From: Maricaulis maris | GTDB lineage: Bacteria; Pseudomonadota; Alphaproteobacteria; Caulobacterales; Maricaulaceae | Assembly (NCBI RefSeq): GCF_036322705.1 | Contig: NZ_AP027270.1 | Location: 2,915,501 to 2,979,500 of the forward strand | DNA: 64,000 bases | Direction: 5' to 3' | Shown here: positions 25,584 through 34,231 of the stretch, in pieces | Layout: each line of letters begins with the position of its first letter | Position numbering within the stretch: position 1 is the stretch's first letter | Translations under genes and position numbers: made by a program | Notes under the pieces: model-generated | Databases searched by the model: none | What the model saw: the letters and a program-made list of their open reading frames with translations, nothing else | What the model was told of the DNA's origin: nothing

Positions 25584-26492
25584 ATGTCCACCGATACAAC
25601 GACCGATATGCGTCGGGCCCTCGCGGCGGGCATGACCGGCTATCTGATCTGGGGAATTTCGCCGCTCTATTTCCAGACCCTGGGCTTCGCCAGCGCGGTG
25701 GAGATCATTCTTCATCGGGTGATCTGGGCTGTGCCGCTGCTGATGGCGTCGCTCGCCCTGTCGGGCAAGTTGCGCGCGGCGCTCGGCGTGCTCGCCGACC
25801 GGCGCACCCTGCTGACCCTGCTCGCCACATCGGTTTTGATCTCGATCAACTGGTGGGGCTTCGTGTTCGCCGTGAATACCGGCCACGTGCTGCAAGCCTC
25901 GCTGGGCTATTACATCAACCCGCTGATGAGCGTTGCCGTCGGCGTGATCATCCTCCGCGAACCGCTAGGGCCGTGGCGGATCGCGGCGATCGCCCTGGCG
26001 GCGCTCGGCGTTGCCAACCAGATCATCACCGTCGGCCAGGTCCCGTGGATATCCCTGATGCTGGCGACAACCTTCACGGCCTATGGCTATCTGCGCAAAG
26101 TCGCCGCGGTTGATGGCCGCGTCGGCCTTTTGTGGGAGACGCTCTTCATCCTCCCCTTCGCAATCGTCGGGCTCGGCTGGTTGCAGGCCAGCGGCGGAGG
26201 TCACTTCTTCGAGACGCCTTTGCAGGCCGGCCTGCTGATGGCATCCGGACTGATCACCGTGGTGCCGTTGCTGCTCTACACCATCGGCGTGCGCGGCCTC
26301 CGCCTGTCGACCATGGGGCTGCTTCAGTTCACCGCGCCTTCAATCCAGTTCGCGATCGGCATCATGAGCGGCGAGACTTTCGAGACCGGCCATATGATCA
26401 CCTTCGCGCTGATCTGGTCCGGCGTGGCCTGTTTCGCCTGGAGCCAGATGCGTCGCGACCGCAAGCTGGCCGCTGTCGAGGACGCAGGCTGA
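25584..26492 (+). CDS. rarD: RarD-type EamA transporter
   Basis: A 302-residue, ten-helix EamA transporter of the RarD subfamily (linked by name to chloramphenicol sensitivity; substrate unproven). Typical RarD segments are AAGMTGYLIWGISPLYFQTLG, ILHRVIWAVPLLM, SINWWGFVFAVNTGHVLQASLGYYINPLMSV and the late LGLLQFTAPSIQFAIGI-like helix. The ATG at 25584 has GAGGAG nine bases upstream; the long open frame in front overlaps asd and is not coding. It stands ~100 bases after asd and may be read from its own promoter. Confidence 0.9.
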   Translation: MSTDTTTDMRRALAAGMTGYLIWGISPLYFQTLGFASAVEIILHRVIWAVPLLMASLALSGKLRAALGVLADRRTLLTLLATSVLISINWWGFVFAVNTGHVLQASLGYYINPLMSVAVGVIILREPLGPWRIAAIALAALGVANQIITVGQVPWISLMLATTFTAYGYLRKVAAVDGRVGLLWETLFILPFAIVGLGWLQASGGGHFFETPLQAGLLMASGLITVVPLLLYTIGVRGLRLSTMGLLQFTAPSIQFAIGIMSGETFETGHMITFALIWSGVACFAWSQMRRDRKLAAVEDAG

Positions 26493-26604
26493 GCCGCGCG
26501 GCATTGCGCGCGCGCCCTTGACCCGGCGGAGTGGCTACTCTCTCCTGCTGAAGAAACCCAATCGATTGATCCACAACCACGTTTCGGATCGAAAGGCCTG
26601 ACCC

Positions 26605-27564
26605 ATGACCGATTTTCCGGCTCCCCAGCGGATCGCCACCAATGGTATCGAGCTCTCCGTCCATCTCGCCGGACCTGACGATGGCCAGCCCCTGCTTCTG
26701 GTCCATGGCTGGCCCGAGCTGGCCTATTCCTGGAAGAATCAGATCGCGCTGCTCGCCGAAGCCGGCTATCGGGTGATCGCGCCCGACCTGCGCGGTTTCG
26801 GCGGGTCCGATTGCCCGACCGGCATCGACGCCTATGACATCGACACGATGATCGCCGACCTGACTGGTCTGCTCGACACGCTGGGCCACGACAAGGCGGT
26901 CTGGATCGGGCATGACTGGGGCGGGATCATTACGTGGCATGCAGCCATGCTGGCCGCTGACCGGTTCGATGGCGTGATCGGGGTCAATACCCCCCATCTG
27001 CCGCGCGGATCCCAAGCGCCGACCGAGGCCTTTCGCGAACTGGGTGGCGAGGATCACTACATCCTGCGCTTCCAGCAACCGGGCTACGCGGAGCAGCGCT
27101 TCGAGGGCAAGGAGGACGCCTTCTTCGCTTTCATTTTCGGGGCGCCGCCGCGCGAAGGCAGGCTGGACGACTATTTTCCGGAGATCACCCATATCCCGGC
27201 CCAGTTCGAGAAATTCGCGGGCCGTCCGGAAGAGCGGATTGTCGTCAGGCCGGAAGACCGCGCCGTCTATGCCGAGGCCTACCGCAAGACCGGTTTTGGC
27301 CCGGGCATCAACCTGTACCGGAATTTTGATGCCAACTGGCAGCGCATGGGCGGCGTCGACCATCGCATTTCGTTGCCCTGCCTGATGGTTTCAGCCGAGC
27401 TGGACTTCATGCTGCCCCCGAAGCTCACGGGCTGGATGCCGGCCCTGTGCAAGGATGTCGAGTTCGCCGTCATCGATGGCTGCGGCCACTGGACGATGTG
27501 GGAAGCACCGGCCGAGCTGAACGGATATCTGCTCGACTGGCTGCAGAGGCGGTTTCCGGCCTGA
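26605..27564 (+). CDS. Alpha/beta hydrolase, epoxide hydrolase-like
   Basis: Soluble 319-residue hydrolase. The oxyanion-hole motif is HGWPE (34-38), and nucleophile Asp104 lies in IGHDWGG. An alpha-helical cap follows (DHYILRFQQPGYAEQRFEG), and the catalytic His295 is in GCGHWTMWEAP. An Asp nucleophile and the HGWP motif are characteristic of microsomal-type/EphA epoxide hydrolases; a dehalogenase is less likely because of the cap. It probably opens an epoxide to a diol; the natural substrate is unknown. No operon partner is evident. Confidence 0.87.
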   Translation: MTDFPAPQRIATNGIELSVHLAGPDDGQPLLLVHGWPELAYSWKNQIALLAEAGYRVIAPDLRGFGGSDCPTGIDAYDIDTMIADLTGLLDTLGHDKAVWIGHDWGGIITWHAAMLAADRFDGVIGVNTPHLPRGSQAPTEAFRELGGEDHYILRFQQPGYAEQRFEGKEDAFFAFIFGAPPREGRLDDYFPEITHIPAQFEKFAGRPEERIVVRPEDRAVYAEAYRKTGFGPGINLYRNFDANWQRMGGVDHRISLPCLMVSAELDFMLPPKLTGWMPALCKDVEFAVIDGCGHWTMWEAPAELNGYLLDWLQRRFPA

Positions 27565-27641
27565 CAAGGGCGGCGACGAATTCAGTAGCGGATGACTACC
27601 TGAATATGATTATGCTTTGATCGTGTCTCCTGGAGGGCCGT

Positions 27642-28043
27642 ATGGGCAAGGCGAACTGGATTCTGCACAGCGCACTGAAGATTGCCGAGCTCGATTTCGG
27701 CTCGAATACGACCATGCTGAATTTGCGGCATGCGATTGCGGAGCTGCCGGGCATGCCGGGTTGGGCCGGCGATTTCGACATGCTGTTGGTCATCAGCGAG
27801 CAATCGTCCCTGGACACTTTCACCCCGGAGGCGATGCGCGCGCACCAGACCTTCATGCGGACGTGGAATGAGCGCTATCGCAAGGGCCACGCCCCCAAGA
27901 CCGCGCTGGTCTGCGCCAGTGATCTCAAGCGCATCATCCCGGAATTATGGGCCGCCATGACCCGGGAAGGCTGGAAAACGAAAATCCGCGTCTTCACCAA
28001 TCGCGAGGAAGCGCTGGCGTGGCTGGCAGACGATCAGGCCTGA
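27642..28043 (+). CDS. Hypothetical protein, possible STAS/SpoIIAA-like fold
   Basis: A 133-residue soluble protein. The pattern KTALVCASDLKRIIPELWAAM followed by KIRVFTNREEALAWLADD resembles the C-terminal half of SpoIIAA-like (STAS/Sec14-type) proteins, where a strand is followed by a helix and a closing FRVFxDxxEAxxWL. The match is suggestive only. TGGAGGG is seven to eight bases upstream of the ATG. Its stop is six bases before the opposing esterase stop. Function unknown. Confidence 0.6.
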   Translation: MGKANWILHSALKIAELDFGSNTTMLNLRHAIAELPGMPGWAGDFDMLLVISEQSSLDTFTPEAMRAHQTFMRTWNERYRKGHAPKTALVCASDLKRIIPELWAAMTREGWKTKIRVFTNREEALAWLADDQA

Positions 28044-28049
28044 CCCGAC

Positions 28050-29189
28050 TCAAAGACAGCCATAGACCGCGTCGATAATCCGGACCGGGCGTGGATCTCC
28101 TGCCAGATAATGGTGCTGGCGGTTCATCACATAAGCACCGGTCAGGCCGCGGACCGGGTCGGCAAAGGCGCAGGAGCCGCCCCAGCCGGAATGACCAACG
28201 GTCTCCGGCGTCGGACCATAAAAGCCCGGCTTCACATTGCGCATCACCCCCGCCCCCCAGGACAGATCGAACGGCAGCACCTTGTCCGGACCGCTGACGC
28301 GTTCCTTGACCAGCTCTGCCAGCGTCGCCTCGGAGATGAAGCGTTTGCCGTCAAGGCGGCCGTGGTCGGCATAAACGGTCATCAGACGGGCCAGGGCGCC
28401 CGCTGTCGCATGCGCATTGGCGGCGGGAAACTCAGCCTTGCGCCATTCGGTCGCGCCGCGACGTCCGGGCGACGACCACGGCTTGAGAAAGGCCAGCTCA
28501 CGCGGAAGGTTGGGTTCACCCAGATCGGGGACTTGTCTTGGCATGGCATGCTCGGCGGTGCGGGCATGCTCGCTTTCCGGCAAGCCGACATGAAAATCGA
28601 TCCCGCGCGGACCACAAATCTCCTCACGCAGGATGGCGCCGATCGACCGGCCATCGGTTCGTCGGGCCAGCGCATCGGCAATAAAGCCGAAGGTGACCGG
28701 GTGGTAGCCGGAACCGGTGCCGAGCTCCCAGAGCGGAACCTGTCGCGCCAGCCTGTCTTCGATCAGAGCCGCGTCGAACCAGTCACCGGCATCCATCGCC
28801 TCGGCGATGCCTGACAGTCCGGCCTGGTGCGACAGCGCCTGGGCAACGGTCACAGCGGATTTGCCGCCAGCGGCAAATTCAGGCCAGTAGTCGGCGACCG
28901 GTGCGTCATAAGCCAGCAGCCCCCGGTCGACGAGGCGGGCGATCACCAGCGCCGCGATGGCCTTGCCGGTGGAATAGACCGGCACCAGCGTGTTGGCCGC
29001 CCAGTCAATCGACTTCTTTCGATCGGCCCAGCCGGCATGGATTTCCACAACCATCTCACCCTCGTGACAGAGGGCAAAGCCGGCGCCGATCTCGTCCTGA
29101 TCGGTCCAATTCGCAAGAAAGGCCTCGGCAACCGGCTCGAAGCCGGGAGCGACATGACCGTGAAGGGCGGGCAGGGTAGCTGTGCTCAT
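28050..29189 (-). CDS. Serine beta-lactamase-fold esterase/hydrolase (class C family)
   Basis: A 379-residue protein of the beta-lactamase/EstB group. The SxxK nucleophile is in VYSTGKAIAAL (Ser73, Lys76). The Tyr motif is in GTGSGYHPVTFGF (Tyr162; the usual YxN is YHP here), and the third motif is HSGWGG near residue 345. There is no signal peptide, so a cytoplasmic esterase or peptidase-like role is more likely than resistance to penicillins. The start at 29189 is ATG; a TTG farther up would overlap the kinase gene. It lies 32 bases downstream of the pyridoxal kinase gene and could share its transcript. Confidence 0.86.
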   Translation of the reverse strand: MSTATLPALHGHVAPGFEPVAEAFLANWTDQDEIGAGFALCHEGEMVVEIHAGWADRKKSIDWAANTLVPVYSTGKAIAALVIARLVDRGLLAYDAPVADYWPEFAAGGKSAVTVAQALSHQAGLSGIAEAMDAGDWFDAALIEDRLARQVPLWELGTGSGYHPVTFGFIADALARRTDGRSIGAILREEICGPRGIDFHVGLPESEHARTAEHAMPRQVPDLGEPNLPRELAFLKPWSSPGRRGATEWRKAEFPAANAHATAGALARLMTVYADHGRLDGKRFISEATLAELVKERVSGPDKVLPFDLSWGAGVMRNVKPGFYGPTPETVGHSGWGGSCAFADPVRGLTGAYVMNRQHHYLAGDPRPVRIIDAVYGCL

Positions 29190-29221
29190 GACAGTCTGGC
29201 TAACGCGCGCCGCCTTGCCGA

Positions 29222-30097
29222 TCAAGCGAGCTGGACGGCCTCGGCTTCCAGCGTGACCAGCGGGGCCGTCAGAACCGCCGCCGCCGCAACCAGCGGCAGT
29301 TCAGGCGCAGACCATTCCGCGGCCCGCATCACGAGACTGACCGTTGCGGCAACAGACTGTTCCAGCGACGTTTTTGCGTCCTCCCCGGCCAGCAGGTGCG
29401 TGACGAAAGCGGCCGTCAGGGCATCGCCCGTCCCGTTAGGTGCCTTGGGGAAGCGATCATGAACCACCAGCCACGCCTCGTGCTCATCGACATAGAGCAC
29501 TCCGATCTGGCCATGCCGGGGAAGCGACGACACCAGAACCGGCCGCTCCATCGAGCGCGCCGCCCGGACGATTGAGGCCAGATCGGTCAGGGGCCGACCG
29601 GTGATATGGCCCAGCTCGAACAGATTGGGAGTCACCAGATGCGCGCGCGGGATCAACTGGTCCTTGATGGCAGCGGCGATCGCAGCGGACACGTAGAGGC
29701 CGCCCGGTGCATCCCCCATGATCGGATCAACCACAATAACGGGCTCCGGCGAGAAAGCCTTCACGCCCTTGTTGATGCGGCGCCCCTTGCGCACCACATC
29801 CATGACTGCGGCGCTATCAAAGACCTGGCCGACATCGGCGAAATACCCGGTCAGAACGACATCGGTTACGTCGAGCAGGCCCTGATCGGAAATACCCGAC
29901 AGGACGCTTTCAAAGAGGTCCTGCTCGACCGGCCCGCCGCCTGGCAGACCCCAGCCCGGGTGACGCCCGTAGAGCACCGTCGGCACGAGCATGGTGTCGA
30001 TCCCGGCAGCATTCATCACACGCTGCGAGACCCCGCCTCCGACCATGGAAGCGGCCACATGACTGGAAAGGATGAGGGCCATCGGCATGGAAAACAT
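29222..30097 (-). CDS. Pyridoxal kinase (PdxK/PdxY type)
   Basis: A 291-residue ribokinase-fold enzyme phosphorylating pyridoxal for PLP salvage. Visible signatures are LILSSHVAASMVGGG near the N terminus, VDPIMGD, TPNLFELGHITG and the anion-hole/catalytic APNGTGDALTAAF (Asp in GTGD). Within the family it resembles PdxY/PdxK kinases more than ThiD. A second ATG three codons in (MPMALILSS) is also possible. It is divergent from the CitE-like gene with 45 bases between starts. It is probably first in a two-gene unit with the esterase. Confidence 0.86.
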   Translation of the reverse strand: MFSMPMALILSSHVAASMVGGGVSQRVMNAAGIDTMLVPTVLYGRHPGWGLPGGGPVEQDLFESVLSGISDQGLLDVTDVVLTGYFADVGQVFDSAAVMDVVRKGRRINKGVKAFSPEPVIVVDPIMGDAPGGLYVSAAIAAAIKDQLIPRAHLVTPNLFELGHITGRPLTDLASIVRAARSMERPVLVSSLPRHGQIGVLYVDEHEAWLVVHDRFPKAPNGTGDALTAAFVTHLLAGEDAKTSLEQSVAATVSLVMRAAEWSAPELPLVAAAAVLTAPLVTLEAEAVQLA

Positions 30098-30142
30098 GCT
30101 ATATCCAAAACGTCACCGAGCAGAAGCCCCGGAAGCGACTTG

Positions 30143-30991
30143 ATGCGACGATTGATCCGTTCCGCCCTGTTTGTCCCGGCATCCAAACCGCGGGCGATCG
30201 AGAAGGCAGCCCATGTCGGCGCCGATCTGTTGATCCTCGATCTGGAGGATGCCGTCGGTCCGGACGAGAAGCCGGCCGCGCGTGACAGTGTCGATGAGGC
30301 GCTGCTTGCCTGGCAATCGTCGGGCGCCATCCGGGCTGTCCGGATCAATGCGCTCGACACCGAGTGGGGGGCGGCGGATATCCGCGCTGCCGCCCGGGCC
30401 GACGCGATCATCCTCCCGAAAGTTGAACAGGTCGGAGACCTGCATGCCGCGCGCTCGGCGCTCAGCTCCCATGGTTCGTCGATCCCGATCTGGGCGATGA
30501 TCGAAACCCCGCTGGCCCTGATGGCCCTCAACGCCATCTCCGGGGCGGTCGGGACGGGCCTGGCCGGACTGATCGCGGGCACCAATGATCTGTGCAAGGC
30601 ACTGCGCTGCTCCTCCGAACAGGGGCGGATCGCCCTGGTTCCCCATCTGGTCCACCTGGTCTGCGCGGCCCGCGCCCGCGGGCTTTATGTGCTGGACGGC
30701 GTCTACAACCAGTTCCGCGATCCGAAGGGTTTTCGCGCGGAAGCGGAACAGGGGCGGGCCCTCGGCTTTGACGGCAAGACACTGATCCATCCCGGTCAGG
30801 TGGACCTCGCTCACCTTTACTTTGGCCCGACATCGAGCGAGCTCGAGACCGCCGCTCGCATCGTTGCCGCCTTTGCCGACCCGGAAAACGCCGGAAAAGG
30901 CGTGATTTCGCTGGACGGCAACATGGTTGAGCGCCTTCACCTGGACGCCGCCCGCGCGCTGCTTTCGACAGCGAGCGGGAATGATTCCTGA
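30143..30991 (+). CDS. CitE/HpcH-family CoA-ester lyase
   Basis: A TIM-barrel protein of 282 residues in the HpcH/HpaI-CitE family. The start is RSALFVPASKPRAIEKA. The metal and substrate residues are in LILDLEDAVGPDEKPAARD, the conserved Arg/Glu positions in VRINALDTEW and WAMIETPLALM, and the late LGFDGKTLIHPGQV. Family members cleave or form malyl-, citramalyl- or citryl-CoA. No CitF, CitD or MclA partner is near, so a stand-alone malyl- or citramalyl-CoA lyase is more likely than citrate lyase. The ATG used is at 30143; the open frame upstream is antisense to the kinase. Confidence 0.85.
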   Translation: MRRLIRSALFVPASKPRAIEKAAHVGADLLILDLEDAVGPDEKPAARDSVDEALLAWQSSGAIRAVRINALDTEWGAADIRAAARADAIILPKVEQVGDLHAARSALSSHGSSIPIWAMIETPLALMALNAISGAVGTGLAGLIAGTNDLCKALRCSSEQGRIALVPHLVHLVCAARARGLYVLDGVYNQFRDPKGFRAEAEQGRALGFDGKTLIHPGQVDLAHLYFGPTSSELETAARIVAAFADPENAGKGVISLDGNMVERLHLDAARALLSTASGNDS

Positions 30992-31076
30992 GTCATGGAA
31001 TGCAGTTTAAACGCAGGCCAAGACTTGATGTTGCCACACAAGACCGGCTTTCATGGCTGCGCTTGAGGAACCTTAA

Positions 31077-31430
31077 ATGACCGATTCGACGATTATCTGG
31101 CACAACCCGCGCTGTTCAAAATCCCGCCAGACGCTGGCATTGCTCGAAGCCCGTGGCGGCGCGCTCGATGTGCGCGACTACATGGAAGACACGCCCAGCG
31201 TGGCGGAACTCAAGGCCGTCATGAAAATGCTGGGCTTCGCCTCCGCTCATGAATGGCTGCGCAAGGCCGAACCGGATTATCGTGAGCTGGGCCTGAAGGC
31301 TGTCGAGGATGAAGAGGCCCTCTTCAAGGCGATGACGAAGTTTCCCAAGCTGATCGAACGCCCGGTGGTGATCCACGGCGACAAGGCCATGATCGGTCGA
31401 CCGCCGGAGCAGGTGCTCGAGCTGTTCTAG
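31077..31430 (+). CDS. ArsC-like thioredoxin-fold reductase
   Basis: A 117-residue ArsC/Spx superfamily protein. The glutaredoxin-dependent arsenate-reductase layout is present: HNPRCSKSR with the single catalytic Cys, RDYMEDTPSVAELKAVMKMLG, and ERPVVIHGDKAMIGRPPEQV carrying the Arg residues that bind the oxyanion. An alternative is the related YfgD/YffB branch, so arsenate reduction is likely but not certain. It is alone on its strand and converges on the GbsR gene with 13 bases between stops. Confidence 0.83.
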   Translation: MTDSTIIWHNPRCSKSRQTLALLEARGGALDVRDYMEDTPSVAELKAVMKMLGFASAHEWLRKAEPDYRELGLKAVEDEEALFKAMTKFPKLIERPVVIHGDKAMIGRPPEQVLELF

Positions 31431-31443
31431 CCGCCTCGATTGT

Positions 31444-31968
31444 TCATCCGCCGACGAAGCGGGCGATCCGCGTTCCCATGTTCATCAGCTTGATCAAGGT
31501 GCCCTGGGGCAGCTTGCGGATCTGGGCGTACCAGCCGGTCAGGTTTGTGACGAAACCCTCCATGCGCCGCAGCCGTTCGATGGCCAGTTTCGGCGTGTCC
31601 GGATCGGCTTCAGCAGCGTCCGCGCATTCCCGCAGGATATCGATCATCGGATCGATCTCGCGCTGCTTTCTGGCCTCGGCGATTGCCATCAACATGTCCC
31701 ACGGCTCATGGGTGGCGGTGAAATGATCGCGTCGATCACCGAGCACATGCTCCCGCTTCACCAGTCCCAGTGTTTGCAGCTCCTTGAGCGAATTGGAGAC
31801 GTTGGATCGGGCGATCTGAAGCACGTCGGTGATCTCTTCGGCATGCAGGGGCCCTTCGGCGAGGTAGAGCAGGGCGTGGATCTGGGCAATGGACCGGTTC
31901 ACCCCCCAGCGTGCCCCCATTTCTCCCCAATGGACGACGAAGCGTTGCATGGGCGCTGAGAGTTTCAT
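31444..31968 (-). CDS. GbsR/MarR-type transcriptional regulator
   Basis: A 174-residue winged-helix regulator: QIHALLYLAEGPLHAEEI, then ITDVLQIARSNVSNSLKELQTLGLVKREHVLGDRRDHF, the helix-turn-helix and wing of the GbsR subgroup. GbsR members usually sense choline-type osmolytes or control membrane/cell-wall genes; the ligand here is unknown. A perfect CTGAA-T-TTCAG palindrome lies just upstream and may be its operator. It is divergent from the receiver gene. Confidence 0.82.
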   Translation of the reverse strand: MKLSAPMQRFVVHWGEMGARWGVNRSIAQIHALLYLAEGPLHAEEITDVLQIARSNVSNSLKELQTLGLVKREHVLGDRRDHFTATHEPWDMLMAIAEARKQREIDPMIDILRECADAAEADPDTPKLAIERLRRMEGFVTNLTGWYAQIRKLPQGTLIKLMNMGTRIARFVGG

Positions 31969-31982
31969 GGGTGACAGCTTTC

Positions 31983-31993
31983 CTGAATTTCAG
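31983..31993. promoter_or_regulatory. Candidate operator palindrome upstream of the GbsR gene
   Basis: CTGAATTTCAG, two perfect five-base arms around a single T, about 15 bases ahead of the regulator start. Position suits autorepression. It rests on one palindrome only. Confidence 0.25.
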
Positions 31994-32143
31994 TCCTTAC
32001 AGAAACTAACATTCTCTGCGCAGGGCCGTCACGTGTCCCGGTGCCGCACCGGGTCGAACGCCCATGGTTAATAACTTATCTATTTGAGATCCCGGCGAAT
32101 ACGGTGAAGCTCCAATTGGGCAAGACTGAAAAGAGAGACCGCC

Positions 32144-32497
32144 ATGGAGCTCGCCATCATCGATGATGACCCCGTGGAGCACCTGATCCTGCGAGAGCTC
32201 GCGACGGCCATTCGCCCCGGGGTCGAAGTCTCCGGCTTTGTCTCCATCGAGCACTTCCTCGACGCGAACCCGGATCGCTTTGACCTGGTGTTTCTGGATC
32301 GTCGGTTGCCGCCCATCGAAACCTATTCGGAAAGCCTGCCGCTGATTTCGGAAGCCGGCTACACCGGCCATATTGTCCTGATGACAGCCGACAACTCGGA
32401 GGTCCAGGATGATCGCTACACGTTCAGACTGTCCGGTCCGATCGACAAGATCGAGCTGATCCGCGGGCAAAAACTGGCCGCTCTCCTCGCTGCCTGA
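32144..32497 (+). CDS. Stand-alone receiver-domain protein (degenerate)
   Basis: A 117-residue CheY-like protein without an output domain. Acidic residues are at 7-9 (IIDDDP), the likely phosphoryl-acceptor Asp52 is in VFLDRRLPP, Thr81 is in VLMTAD, and Lys102 is in GPIDKIEL. The Lys-Pro after strand 5 is replaced by Lys-Ile, and the stretch before it is short and charged, so the switch may be altered. No kinase gene is adjacent. The stop TGA abuts the oxyR stop within an 18-bp palindrome. Its role is unknown. Confidence 0.78.
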   Translation: MELAIIDDDPVEHLILRELATAIRPGVEVSGFVSIEHFLDANPDRFDLVFLDRRLPPIETYSESLPLISEAGYTGHIVLMTADNSEVQDDRYTFRLSGPIDKIELIRGQKLAALLAA

Positions 32498-32506
32498 TCA
32501 GGCAGC
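32489..32506. repeat. 18-bp perfect palindrome spanning two convergent stop codons
   Basis: GCTGCCTGATCAGGCAGC reads identically on both strands. It codes the last two Ala codons plus TGA of the receiver gene on one strand and the same of oxyR on the other. It may act as a compact bidirectional terminator. Confidence 0.6.
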
Positions 32507-33409
32507 AACCGCCGGGCTCTCCAGAATATCCCGGATCGCATTGCCCAGCTGGATCGCCTCCTCAGCCCGCGCAGACCCCTTGCGCCAGGCGACACCGATC
32601 TCCCGACCTGCGACCGGCGGGGTAAAGGCCCGCACTTCCAGCCCCATCCGGTCGACCAGGCCCGCATCGACCGCCATCCGCGGCAGCAAGGTCGCACCAA
32701 GCCCTGACTTCACCATGTGAACGAGCGTGTGCAGGCTGGTCGCCGCAAAGTCCGATCGCGCCGAGCCCGTCGAGCAGGCCGCCAGGGCGTGATCACGCAG
32801 GCAGTGTCCGTCTTCCAGCAGCAGCAGCGGTTCCTCGGCGAGGTCCGCCGGAGCGAGCTTTTCGCGCGCCGCCAACGGATGATCGGGCGGTCCGGCGAAC
32901 AGGAATTCATCCGACCAGACCGCGTGGGTTTCGATCAGCGGCGCATCATAGGGAAGCGCGACCAGCGCCGCGTCGATGCGGCGCTCTCGCAAGGCGTCGA
33001 ACAGTCGGTCGGTCAGATCCTCACGCAGAAAGAGTTCGATGTCGGGAAAGCGGGTCCGCAGCGCCGGCAGGACCCGGGGCAGGAGGAAGGGGGCTATCGT
33101 CGGGATTACACCGAGCTTGAACGGACCGGACAGGGGCTCACCCGCAGCCTGCGCGGCAATCACCAGGTCTTCCGCCTCTGTCATCACACGCTGGGCCCGC
33201 TCCAATACCACCTCCCCGGCCGGGGTCAGCACGGCGCCGCGTGCTCCGCGTTCAACCAGCACGGTGCCGAGTATTGTCTCGAGCTCCTTGATCGCGGCGC
33301 TGAGCGTGGGCTGGGTCACATAGACAGCCTCCGCCGCGCGCGAGAAGCTGCCATGCTCGGCGAGCGCGATGATGAATTGGAGTTGTCGGAGTGTGGGAAG
33401 CTGAGTCAT
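32498..33409 (-). CDS. oxyR: Hydrogen peroxide-sensing regulator OxyR
   Basis: LysR-type regulator of 303 residues. The N-terminal HTH is SFSRAAEAVYVTQPTLSAAIKELE. The effector domain has the redox-active segment LLLLEDGHCLRDHALAACSTGS with Cys203 and Cys212, nine residues apart as in E. coli Cys199/Cys208, so this is a true peroxide sensor and not a generic LysR member. It is transcribed divergently from ahpC (124 bases between starts), the arrangement expected if it activates the peroxiredoxin. Downstream it meets the receiver gene end to end. Confidence 0.95.
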   Translation of the reverse strand: MTQLPTLRQLQFIIALAEHGSFSRAAEAVYVTQPTLSAAIKELETILGTVLVERGARGAVLTPAGEVVLERAQRVMTEAEDLVIAAQAAGEPLSGPFKLGVIPTIAPFLLPRVLPALRTRFPDIELFLREDLTDRLFDALRERRIDAALVALPYDAPLIETHAVWSDEFLFAGPPDHPLAAREKLAPADLAEEPLLLLEDGHCLRDHALAACSTGSARSDFAATSLHTLVHMVKSGLGATLLPRMAVDAGLVDRMGLEVRAFTPPVAGREIGVAWRKGSARAEEAIQLGNAIRDILESPAVAA

Positions 33410-33413
33410 GGGT

Positions 33414-33428
33414 ATTGATATTACCTAT
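33414..33428. promoter_or_regulatory. Candidate OxyR-binding half-site
   Basis: ATTG-N7-CTAT (33414-33428) lies in the oxyR/ahpC intergenic region and matches the ATAG-N7-CTAT half-site of OxyR in all but one position. A second weaker ATTG-N7-CGAT is at 33449-33463. The spacing between them (20 bases) is not the canonical 7, so the call is tentative. Confidence 0.3.
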
Positions 33429-33533
33429 GACTTACCCAAAAACAATCCATTGGATTTATCGATCTGGTGGCGGCATATCGGCGCCACCACAAACGCCGGC
33501 GTCAAGGCTGGCCCGACCAACTGGAGAGACATT

Positions 33534-34079
33534 ATGCTGGGTATCGGCGAAAAACTTCCCGATTTTGAAATTGTTGGCGTCAAGCCGGGCTTCAACGCAC
33601 ACGAAGAAAACGGCGAGTCGGCCTTCGAGCCGATCAACCAGGAGAGCTTCGACGGCAAGTGGAAGGTCATCTTCTTCTACCCGAAGGATTTCACCTTTGT
33701 CTGCCCGACCGAGATCGTCGCCTTCGCCAACCTGGCTGAAGAATTTGCCGATCGCGATGCGGTCGTCATGGGCGGTTCGTCCGACAATGAGTTCTGCAAG
33801 CTGGCCTGGCGCCGCGAGCATCCGGACCTCGACAAGCTGGGCATGTGGCAGTTCGCTGACACGACCGGTTCGCTGATCGACAGCCTCGGCATCCGCTCCG
33901 AGGAAGGCGTGGCCTACCGCGCCACCTTCATCGTCGATCCGCACAATGTCATCCAGCACGTCTATGTGACCAATCTCAATGTCGGTCGCAATCCGGAAGA
34001 CACGCTGCGCGTTCTCGACGCCCTTCAGACGGACGAGCTGTGCCCGTGCAACCGTCCGGTCGGCGGCGACACGCTCTAA
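33534..34079 (+). CDS. ahpC: Peroxiredoxin AhpC (three-cysteine type)
   Basis: A 181-residue 2-Cys peroxiredoxin. The peroxidatic Cys57 is in FTFVCPTE. Resolving cysteines 170 and 172 lie in DELCPCNRPVGGDTL near the C terminus. The CPC pair resembles mycobacterial AhpC, which is recycled by AhpD and not by AhpF, and ahpD lies directly downstream. The start at 33534 is the conserved MLGIGEKLPDF; a longer open frame upstream is the regulatory region. It lies under the divergent oxyR. Confidence 0.95.
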   Translation: MLGIGEKLPDFEIVGVKPGFNAHEENGESAFEPINQESFDGKWKVIFFYPKDFTFVCPTEIVAFANLAEEFADRDAVVMGGSSDNEFCKLAWRREHPDLDKLGMWQFADTTGSLIDSLGIRSEEGVAYRATFIVDPHNVIQHVYVTNLNVGRNPEDTLRVLDALQTDELCPCNRPVGGDTL

Positions 34080-34092
34080 CGATCTGATACTG

Positions 34093-34126
34093 GCTGGCGG
34101 ACCATCCCCTCCGAGGGTCCGCCAGC
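34093..34126 (+). terminator. Hairpin between ahpC and ahpD
   Basis: GCTGGCGGACC (34093-34103) and GGTCCGCCAGC (34116-34126) are an 11-bp perfect stem with a 12-base loop. No T-tract follows, so it may be a partial terminator or an mRNA-stability element that lowers ahpD relative to ahpC. Confidence 0.5.
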
Positions 34127-34231
34127 ACCCTCCCCCCGAACATCCCTGGACACTGTCTCTATCCGGCCGGGAGATGAAACGCCCCACGCTGCAAATGCGT
34201 CTCACAATCAAAGCAACAACAGGAGCGCGAC

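Noticed and set aside
28034-28043. The palindrome TCAGGCCTGA at the stop of the 133-aa gene
   Set aside because: Ten bases with no loop in GC-rich DNA are expected by chance; no T-run or conservation evidence.
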